Below, in pieces: positions 54,727 to 64,000 of a stretch of DNA of 64,000 bases (its first letter is position 1; each line of letters begins with the position of its first letter). Source of the DNA: Tetrahymena thermophila SB210 (Eukaryota > Ciliophora > Oligohymenophorea > Hymenostomatida > Tetrahymenidae); contig NW_002476477.1 of assembly GCF_000189635.1 (NCBI RefSeq), positions 1-64,000 of the forward strand, read 5' to 3'. The notes below the pieces were generated by a model that was given only the letters and a program-made list of their open reading frames with translations, made no database searches and had not been told where the DNA came from. The position numbers and the translations under genes were made by a program.

Positions 54727-56187
54727 ATGGAAAGTGAAGAAATAAATAGGGACGGAAGTTTAAGTATTGAAAGCAATCAAGAATGTATTCAAAGATAGAA
54801 TGATATAAGAGATTAAAATATTAGTATGAGTGATGATTAAAGCGAAGACCCATAAATAGATATAAATTCGAGTTTTAGAGACTAGCAAATGAGCATTGAA
54901 TCTACATAAAATTAAACCAAAAAAAATAGTTTAATAGAGGAGAGCTCGCTTCAATCCTTATCTTAAATAAAGAGAAAAATTCATAAAAATGATGAGTAAA
55001 AAGGACAAAAAAGAGGAAGAAAACCAAAATTGCAATTAAAAAAGACATATTATGATTTTAAAACAACTAACTTAACTAATTTAAGTGATCTTTAGTCTTA
55101 ATTCTAATTTGAGACAAACATCATGAAACCTATTTCGAATTTAAAAGTATTTTTTTTAGCTGGTGATATTCTTGCTGAATTAAAAGAAGCTAGTCATTAA
55201 ATGGGGATAGATCTTTTTTTTGAATAGAGAAATGCTTTATTTATGGAAAATTTGAAACATGGAACATCATTTGAAGTTTCAACTAATCGTCCTTTAAAAA
55301 ATTTTTAATCTGTCATTTATTAAATGGAGAATTCTTAAGACTAAAAGCTATATGAATTTTCTTAATTTTTAAAGAAACACCAAGAACTAGTTTATATGAT
55401 TAGCTCTTAGATTTAGGACCTCTAAAATTATTATTAATTCAATCCAGAGGATATGCAATTTATCATAGACTAAAGATAAAAAATAATTTAATAGTAAAGG
55501 AAATAGTTATTAGAATAGATATTTAATTAAGATCAATTTAGTATAATTGCAACAGTGAGTCTAGCTTTGAGTAATCAGACAACTACAATATCTAATATTT
55601 GTTTATCAAAGTCAATGATGGCTCTGATAGGATGTGGAGATGAATAGCTCTGTGATATAATAAAACTAGGATTTTTCAAATTAATTAGTTAAAAGTCAAG
55701 GAAATAGTTTATGTTATGCAATGTTTAAGCATAATAAGCTTTAAATTCAGCTTTTAAATTAGATTTTGATGATTTAGAGTTAACAACTTTTGATTTAATA
55801 AAAATAATATGTAAAGGTTAATTTTAAACTATTCCTGTAAAATACCCTGAAAACCTAAAATTTGATAAGCACCCACTTCTAAATATGGAAACATTCTATG
55901 TAATTTAATTCGATATTACACCATGGCATATAGAGTAGGTATTAAAATTAAGAAGAGAATATAAACAAAAGGCACCTTAAAACGAAAATTTTCCTTACAA
56001 TTATAACTATAGTGGATTTGTAGAATTTGATATTTTCGAATACACTATTTAAAGTTAAATTTTCCTTGAAAAATATTATTAGAAAGAGCTAGATAGAATT
56101 TAGTAATAAAACTAAAAGAAATAAGAAGAATAGTATTAAGAATAAATTAATTATAATAAACAGCAATGTGGTTATAGATACTTATGA
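54727..56187 (+). CDS. AT-hook protein, possible transcription regulator
   Basis: A single exon of 487 codons (486 residues) runs from ATG 54727 (MESEEINRDG) to TGA 56187. The N-terminal ~90 residues are acidic and Ser/Gln-rich. A basic patch, QKRGRKPKLQLKK (around residues 94-106), is an AT-hook, a minor-groove DNA-binding motif and probably also a nuclear localisation signal. A folded-looking region follows (about 145-420). Its segment around 55555-55720 (ATVSLALSNQTTTISNICLS) may be a divergent ligand-binding or dimerisation domain such as PAS, but the match is too weak to assert. The C-terminus is Gln/Glu/Lys-rich. With the zinc-finger gene upstream, it is one of two AT-hook proteins in the window that share an acidic N-terminus. 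Targets are unknown. Confidence 0.75.
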
Positions 56188-56533
56188 AAGAAACTAACTA
56201 CTAAAATAAATTAAACTTAAAGCTATTTATCAAAATACAAAATATTATTTTAAAAACCATAAAATTATTATTTTAAATTATTTTGTATTCTTTTTATATT
56301 AATTGTATTTTCATTAAAAAAAACAATTTTATAAGTTTATAATATGCATAGAATTAATTTTTTAAGATTAATAGATTTCTAAAGATTTAAGTATAGATTA
56401 GTACAAAAATAAAAGACGATACATTAAATTATTGATTTTTATACATAAATATATAATAATAATATAGGAAATTTTTCTTTTATTTTTAACTGAATTTTTA
56501 TAAATATGAGTGCCGAAGTAAATACTAAAATGT
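56188..56533. other. Convergent intergenic region
   Basis: The AT-hook gene (plus strand) and the leucine-rich-repeat gene (minus strand) converge here, so the region holds two 3' ends. It is A/T-rich with no gene. If the last exon of the leucine-rich-repeat gene were spliced instead of read through, its frame would extend into this region to about 56315. Confidence 0.5.
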
Positions 56534-58099
56534 TCATAAATATATAATTTTTAAACTCACTAACCTCTCTAGTTTTTTTGCTTGAAGATCAATAATATAA
56601 TTTCTTTGTCCAGTCAAAATTTAAATACTTTAAATATAAATTTTATTTTTTTAGTAGATGAAAAATATTAATCAAAAGAATAAATATACTCTAAAATTAA
56701 GCTCAAGGAGGTTAATTTCTTCCAAGCTTTAATTTAATAAGCTAGAGTATTTATACTTTATTATGTTATCTATTTACTAATAAAAATTAATCAAAATTTA
56801 TAAAAAAATATAAAAAATAAAATAAAACTTACTTTTAGAAACCTATTATCAGAGTCAATATTGAAAGATTTTCACATTATGCAATACCCATTTGTAAATT
56901 TTATAAGCAGGCTACACCTTTGTTGTTAAACCTAAAAAAATATAAACAGGATAATAAGAAATAATTATTTTCTTATAAATTTTAAACAATTTAATTTATT
57001 ATTTGATTTTTTTACAAGCTTCAAATTAAAATACTTATTTACCAAATAACTAATTTTAAATTTTAGAGATTTTTAAATTGAGCTAAACTTTATCCTATAA
57101 ATGATATTCCTTAGTCTTCAATATCGTTGTTTGAGCTAAAAAATTTTTAAAATTGTTGAAAACAAATTTTATTTTAAAATAAACTCTTAAAATTTATAGA
57201 ACCAAACGTAAAAGAGTTTATTTTAAAATAAAGATTAAATTTGAAAATAATAAGTAGTATAATTTACTTAAATATTAAAGCTAAGTTCGTTAGCTTAGTA
57301 CATTTAGATATTCCTAAAACTATGTCATATGCATCTTAATTATGAATACTGTTATTACTTAAAAAAAATATTTGTAAGACTAAAAATAAGTATTGAATGA
57401 GTAATATATTTATATTTACTGCATTTTCAAAGTTAGATGTTAAATATTTCTATTTTTTGCTATACTTGATCCTAAATATTCACCTTTATCTTTTAGACAT
57501 ACATTCCTATAAAATAATTTTATAAAATAGAGTTAGAACATTATTAGCTTTAAATTATCTTTATTTTATTTTAAAAAAACCAAAAAATAGAAATTTTGAA
57601 CTTACCTCAAATTCAAATTAAGGAATTAGAGATTCAAACATTCATGAATTCCATTCATAATAAGCTGTAAAGTTTAGAAATTTAGCTAATTTTAACTATC
57701 CAAATTAAAAAATATTAAAAACTAATTTTTTGTTTTAATTAATCTTAATAAAAAAATAAAAAGAAAACCTTAAATTCAAAGTTAAATTTTTAAGTTATTA
57801 GCATTTTTTAATAGCATTTTAAATTATTAGAGCATGCTCTTCATATAATCTTTGGCTAATTTAATAAAATTTAATTGTTTATTTATATCCAAAATAGTTT
57901 TAAAAACTTAATTTCCAAAAAAAATTAAGTTAAAAATAATAAATTAAATATCTACTAACTTACCTAAAATTTAAATCCAATATTTCATGATAAATCAAAT
58001 AAGAATTAGTAAACTTTATAAAAAAAATAATAAATTTCAAATATTAAAAAGTAAATAAAAACATACACTTTCTAAGCTAGTATATTGTTTTTTATTCAT
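56534..58099 (-). CDS. Leucine-rich-repeat protein, one exon per repeat
   Basis: Seven short exons on the minus strand (58099-58067, 58013-57964, 57695-57606, 57506-57420, 57135-57043, 56931-56833, 56627-56534) join to 182 codons, 181 residues. All introns are GT...AG and the phases close exactly. The start is ATG 58099 (MNKKQYTSLES). The product is a run of leucine-rich repeats: LNLQFLNLNL, NIQHLTLKM, FKNLQNLKL and CENLSILTL, each followed by an N....D.G loop. This is the ribonuclease-inhibitor-like pattern common in Tetrahymena. From the third exon on, each exon is 87-99 bases, about one repeat, with phase-2 introns. The protein is small and has no catalytic domain, so it is probably a protein-binding module. 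The 3' end is uncertain: the last exon could splice on. Conventional ORF calling misses this gene. Confidence 0.8.
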
Positions 58100-58709
58100 A
58101 AGGTTTTTTATTCTATTTAAAAAAGATTAAAATATTTTAAGCATTTTAAATAAATGTTTATTAATGAAATATTTTAAATATATTATCTGAAATTATTTTA
58201 ATTTACATCTTTGATTTTATTTATCCCATCTTTTTTTTCTTTTAGCTAATTTAATAAATATTTATTATCTATCCCAATCTTTAAAAAAAATTTCTTCTTC
58301 TTCTTTTTTTAATTAATTTTTATAGTTTTTTCTAATAATTTCATTAATTAAACCAATTTAAAGCAAATAATCAATTTTAAAAATTAATTTTATATATACA
58401 AAAAGTTATTAATAATTTTATTCTTATTTCCTTATTTTTACAAAACTAATTAAGCCATTTTACCCAATAAATTACTGAATTAAAAAAATTAATCTTTTCA
58501 AAAAAATCTATTATTAATTTTATTTTTTTGGATAAAAAAATAATTGTCTTAATTTGTTGTAATAAAAAATTTAATTTATTTTTTATTATTTTTCAAATTT
58601 ATAAACTAAAAAATTGATATTTTAATACAAAATGGATAAATAACTATAAAAACTTCATATTATTTTAAGATTCTTATTATCATAAGTATATGTTAAACTA
58701 TAAAATGAG

Positions 58710-58951
58710 TTAAATTTTATATTTATTTATTAATTTTTATTACATCATAAAATGTAAAAGTAAATTATGATAAGTTTGATAATATTTTAGTTCATTATAA
58801 TAAATAAGATAAATCCAAGTTTGCTTATTAACCTATGGAATTTAAATTATCAGAAATCACCTCTTTTTAGTCTTAAAATTAATCTATTTTAAAGAATAAG
58901 TATATAGAAAATAAAATTATAAAAGTTTTACTTTAAAAATTAATTTTGTGA
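58710..58951 (+). CDS. Possible small exon, unassigned
   Basis: A plus-strand frame is open from 58710 to TGA 58951. Its second half translates to protein-like sequence (VNYDKFDNILVHYNKQDKSK, then FAYQPMEFKLSEIT). No convincing start codon or upstream exon was found; ATG 58632 or an intron near 58710-58760 are possibilities that I could not join in phase. An open stretch of this length is expected by chance at this base composition when TGA is the only stop, so the evidence is weak. It may be a small gene, an exon relic, or nothing. Confidence 0.22.
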
Positions 58952-59290
58952 TTGAGTTACCAAATAAAAAAATGTCTATAATTTTTAAAATATGAATAAT
59001 AAAATAAAAAGTAAAAATATTTTTAAGCTTTAATTTGGAATGATTAAATTATATTGAATATATTAAACAAATTATCAGCATAGAAATTTTTAATTTTTAA
59101 ATCACTAAAAATCTGAAATTTTATATTAAAAATAAATAAAAAAATATCATTTTATTTTGAACTATTATAATTGATAATTTGTTTACTAACAAATATTATA
59201 TATTTTTATATTTAATGGATATATTTATTTTTATAACTAGATTATTGTATTTACTAGTCTCTCAATATTCTATTTCAAATATGAATTTAA
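58952..59290. other. AT-rich region downstream of polyubiquitin
   Basis: This A/T-rich stretch lies just downstream of the polyubiquitin stop and should contain its 3' untranslated region. No coding signal was seen. Confidence 0.5.
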
Positions 59291-60436
<1,146 letters not shown>

Positions 60437-60942
60437 TTGAAGTTTTTTAAAGTTGTTTTTTTGTATGAGTTGTTTTTTTAATTATTGTTTTGATTTTGTT
60501 TTTAGAATTCAATCAAACCCCTATTTAAAATATGAGAGGAACAGATCTGTTTAAATCTGATTAATTACCTCTTATGTAATATTTTTTCTATTTTTTTTTT
60601 AATAGAAAATTTACAAAATACAATATTTTTTGTATCAGACATTTTAATAAAATTATATCTATATCTGTTTATTATTTTTTGATATAGATTATGTTTTTCT
60701 AATCCAAAAACAATAATGTGATTATTGTTACAAATTTTTCTATATCATTTAATTTCCTAAAAATTTGTTATCTTTTAAGAAAAAAACATATTAGTAAAAA
60801 GTAAATATATTATATACTAAAAAAAATATTTATCATAAAATAATTTTAAATTAAATTATTATTATTGTATTAGAGATGATAAAATTAACATTTGTTTTTA
60901 AATCAAAACAAATAAAATTTTTTTCATTTATCAAAAATAAAA
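60437..60942. promoter_or_regulatory. Upstream region of the polyubiquitin gene
   Basis: About 500 bases upstream of the polyubiquitin start are A/T-rich with T-runs close to the ATG. The only GC-richer patch is near 60505-60570 (around GAATTC and AGAGGAACAGATC). No clear TATA box or standard heat-shock element could be assigned by eye, so this is called only by position. Confidence 0.35.
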
Positions 60943-61014
60943 GGCACCAATTCCATGAATTTAACCTTGGTCTCCTGACTATCTACAAGCAGGAATACTA
61001 ACTATTATACTGTC
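60943..61014 (-). pseudogene. Degenerate tRNA-like sequence
   Basis: Read on the minus strand, this stretch resembles a tRNA of the Asp/Gly type. It has a D-arm/A-box-like GTATAATAGTTAGTATTCC, an anticodon stem CCTG...CAGG, then GAGACC and a B-box-like GGTTAAATTC, and it is followed by a run of T (TTTTATTTTT) such as ends Pol III genes. However, the anticodon loop region is about three bases too long, the T-stem has a mismatch, and the two acceptor halves do not pair. It is more likely a tRNA relic than a working gene. Confidence 0.35.
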
Positions 61015-61057
61015 TCATATATATCAAATCATTGTTATTATCTTTTAACCATATTGA

Positions 61058-61567
61058 ATGAAATTCAAATTTCAATTGAACTAAAAAATAAATCAAAAGT
61101 TTTTATTTGTCAAACATTATTTTTTAATAAAACAGTCATCAAGAATATAATCAGAATAAAAAGATTTTGTAAAACAAAACCAAAATATCAGAAGGAATGA
61201 ATTTGAAAGAACAAAAAAGTAAAAATAACTTGATTAAATTATTTATTTAGATCAACTAAAAAGATTACGTACAATATCTTTTTCAATGATAAAGAAGTTA
61301 AAAAATGTATTATGGAGCAGCCAAAAATTCATAGAATTTTAAATATTGTTTAATGAAAAAGGTCTCCCAACAAATTTTATTTTTATTTTGAAACAATATT
61401 TAAAAAGTTTAAATAAATTTGATGATAAAATAGAATAGAAATACTCACACATATAAATGCACTCAAGATACATCTTAAATTTAATTTTTATAATATTTAT
61501 ATATTTATATTTTTATTATTATATTCAATATTTTAAATTAATAATTATTATTTTTATAATTATGTGA
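61058..61567 (+). CDS. Possible small ORF, unrecognised
   Basis: A frame of 170 codons (ATG 61058 to TGA 61567) is open in the ciliate code. The middle translates to a protein-like, Lys/Leu-rich sequence (LDQLKRLRTISFSMIKKLKN), while the last ~30 residues are low-complexity Ile/Tyr/Phe that look like translated A/T-rich spacer. At this base composition TGA is rare, so open runs of this size can occur by chance. No homologous neighbour or domain was seen. It could be a short gene, one exon of a gene, or a relic. Confidence 0.25.
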
Positions 61568-62625
61568 TATGGAATAATGGAAAAGAGGGATAAATGAATA
61601 ATTTATTCTATTTAATTTTTTTTAGTATTTTAATTTAATTTAATATAATATAAAAGTGGAAACAAAATCAGTGAATGATAATATTAGATAGTATAATGCA
61701 AGTATCTTAAATCTAAAAGATTAATTATCTTAAATATATTTTTCTTTTAATGATAGATAAGTCTGTGAAAAAACCATAAATAAATATTAAATTTAAAGTT
61801 CTCCTTATCAAAATATAATATATATTTAACCTTAAAATATTTAGTTTGAAAGTGAATTTAAAAATAAGTAAATCTAAGAAAGATTAATAATTATATAAGC
61901 TTATACTACTTTCTCAAAAATGCCCTATTAATGAATTGAAAAATTTAAAAAAGGATTAAATACAGCAATTTTTAGTTAAAAAAATATTTTTTTAAATATT
62001 TATATTAAACAATAAACAAACAATCTTAGCTTATATAATATGTTAATTAATATTAGTAATTTATACTATTATTGGTTTTATAAAAAGAAAGGATAAATCA
62101 TTTATTTTGATATAAATAGATAAATTAAATGTATTTATCAGGTAATTCAAGTAAGAAATTATAAGAAAAAGAAATGTAATGTTTTTACAAATTAATGACT
62201 CCTATCAAACAACATTAAATGGCTATATTTAGATATCTTGAATATATTACTAATTACTTTCCTTCAAAATAACTTGATAATTTATCAAATTTTTTGATTT
62301 TTGTTTCAAATAAAAATATTAATTAATTAGATAGAATTTTATATTTTTGCTAAGGTATTTATTTAAAAAATTATATATTTAAAATAAAATTAAATACATT
62401 TATCCTCTTTCAAATTTAGTTTTTGTAATAGAGAAAATTGAATATTTTGACAAAATATATATTTTTATAGTTGGATCAGTTTTAAGAAAATTATATATTT
62501 ATTTAGATTTGGCATAATATTTGTAATTTATTATGGTGATAAATAGTTTAATAAAAAATTTTAAAGTGAATTACTATAACTATGAAAAATATAGATTTTT
62601 ATATTATTATTTTAATTAATATTTT
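61568..62625. other. AT-rich intergenic region
   Basis: About 1.06 kb of A/T-rich sequence downstream of the cysteine protease gene. No protein-like frame or RNA gene was recognised. The portion next to 62625 is presumably the protease 3' untranslated region. Confidence 0.5.
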
Positions 62626-63603
62626 TCAAATGTAAGGTGCATAAGCTCTAGTACAAATAGCACAAGTGTTAGCAATTTGATTATTAGTAATCTTAGCAGA
62701 GAGATAGATGTAACCACCTTCACCAAATTTAGGACCCCATGAGTTTTTTACCTTCCAAGCTTCTTTGACAGAATCATAACCAACAAGCAGAACTCCGTGA
62801 TTGATCTTCGTACCACAGTTTGAGAAGATTCCGTTTGTATAGAATTAGAGGTTAGAAGAATCAATACCAACAGTAACGGGAGCTTTTTGAATAGCATTTA
62901 CTAGGTCAGAACATTACTTAATAGCTGTGAAACCAGAAATAGTATAAGGATTGCTCTTACCTTAAAGTCTGCATTTACCATTTTTGGCTTCATATGAATA
63001 CTCTTCTTCTGTAGTTAAACCTGTTTCTTTTACATAATTTAAGGCAATATCTCTTAAGCCGCCACCACAACCCTTATTTTAAGTGTTGCAATCAATCAAT
63101 TATTGTTAAGATAAATTAGGGAGGACATTTTTGTAGACGAAGTTAGCACCCTCAACACCACCAGTTGTAGCAAATGACCAACAGCCACCACAACCTCCTT
63201 AATTTTTAACAGGAGTAACTGCACCTTTTTCAACCCAATCAATAACAATATCTTCATTATGTTAAATTGGTTATAAAGAGTCGATTTCTTCATCAATGTT
63301 TTCAGCAGGATTCAAGTAGAGTTCTGCGAATTCTGTATGAGTAAGATCCATAAATTTAGTAACACCCATAGTTGGATCTTTTTTAGTGAATTCCAAATTA
63401 TCAAAGAAGACATTCATTCTGTAAACTTCTTCATCATCATCTTAATCAGCATATTTCTTGTTATAAGTTTACTTGAAACTCTTCCACATTTTAATTTGGT
63501 CTTCAGTAAATTCTACTCTAGAGGATTTGTGGATAAGTAAAAATGAAGTTAAACCTAATAAGGTTAAACCCAAAGTAGCAGCGATAAGCAATTAAGTCTT
63601 CAT
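62626..63603 (-). CDS. Papain-family cysteine protease (cathepsin-like)
   Basis: A single exon of 326 codons (325 residues) runs from ATG 63603 to TGA 62626. The N-terminus ([20 protein letters not shown]) is a signal peptide. Residues ~35-95 form an I29-type inhibitory propeptide (WKSF...YNKKY...R...F..N). The mature enzyme starts near residue 121 ([15 protein letters not shown]). Catalytic residues are visible: oxyanion-hole Gln135, Cys141 in GGCGGCWSF, His269 in [10 protein letters not shown] and Asn287 in [13 protein letters not shown]. Paired cysteines typical of the family are present (DCNTQNKGCGGG). It is probably a lysosomal/phagosomal or secreted endopeptidase made as a zymogen. Length is normal for the L/papain subfamily. 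A Gly replaces the usual Ser before the active Cys (CGGCW rather than CGSCW), a tolerated variation. It is transcribed leftward and its promoter lies right of 63603. Confidence 0.96.
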
Positions 63604-64000
63604 TATTTTATTTTATTTTATTTTATTTAATATTTTCAAAAATTTATATTATCAGGTTTTTATTTAAAGCTAAGTATTTGAATTTTGTTCTAAATTAATT
63701 TTGAAAAAAGATAAAAAGTAAACTTTTTTATTATGTATTATTCAACTTCAAGTCTAATATTTCAATATTTTTATTTATTTCTATGCATGCTGGTTACATA
63801 TTATTTTATTAATAGTAAAAGTCAATTAATTAATAAAAGCAAAATAAATAGTTTAAATTAGCTAAAGTGGAGCCAAAAATATCTATTAATTAGTAAATAT
63901 TTTTCTATCAAATTATTGAAATTCTTTTATAATAATTGTAATATAATTTAATTGATCATTCACTAGACTTTTTATTGAGAAAGTCAATATTATTTACATC
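63604..64000. promoter_or_regulatory. Upstream region of the cysteine protease gene
   Basis: The 400 bases to the window edge lie upstream of the protease start. Directly before the ATG is a repeated TTTTA/TAAAA stretch (63604-63635), typical of short A-rich ciliate leaders. No gene or specific regulatory motif could be assigned. Confidence 0.4.

Overview
The window is one end of a macronuclear chromosome of a ciliate, most likely Tetrahymena. It opens with 15 copies of CCCCAA (the C-rich strand of a G4T2 telomere), it is extremely AT-rich, and its genes stay open only if TAA and TAG are read as glutamine, leaving TGA as the sole stop. The polyubiquitin gene proves this code internally, because glutamines of ubiquitin that are invariant are written TAA. 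I re-read all frames with this code and placed introns by GT...AG ends plus preserved reading phase. Most conventional-code ORFs here are only fragments or shadows of much longer genes. || Layout. 1-95 is the telomere. About 600-11600 is a subtelomeric tandem array of three intact paralogous genes for multi-pass membrane proteins of about 530 residues (780-2384, 3816-5402, 7554-9152), all transcribed toward the telomere, with related spacers. About 12240-35600 is a second tandem duplication, of an 11.4 kb unit. Each unit carries one giant multi-exon gene (13142-23733 and 24574-35467) for a surface protein: signal peptide, beta-propeller-like region, parallel beta-helix with Pmp-like FxxN/GG motifs, a cysteine-rich module, and a multi-pass membrane C-terminus. 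|| 35976-41600 holds a C2H2 zinc-finger/AT-hook protein and a MORN-repeat protein with a lipid-anchor N-terminus (MGNACSC). 41612-49354 is a 2310-residue single-pass membrane protein with a propeller-like ectodomain and a tail of about 1000 residues. 49953-53936 is a nine-exon gene for a Q-rich protein with a TPR-like stretch. 54727-56187 is an intronless AT-hook protein gene. || On the minus strand, 58099-56534 is a seven-exon leucine-rich-repeat gene with roughly one exon per repeat, 60436-59291 is a five-unit polyubiquitin gene, and 63603-62626 is a papain-family cysteine protease gene. The spacers are AT-rich and mostly featureless, with a tRNA-like relic at 60943-61014 and two weak possible coding stretches. 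|| Working together: the first 35 kb, and again 41.6-49.4 kb, are dominated by predicted membrane or cell-surface proteins, in tandemly duplicated form next to the telomere. The rest is a mixture of regulators and housekeeping genes (ubiquitin, protease). No operons, insertion sequences, CRISPR arrays or prokaryotic signals are present. All functional calls are from motifs read by eye; no database search was run.
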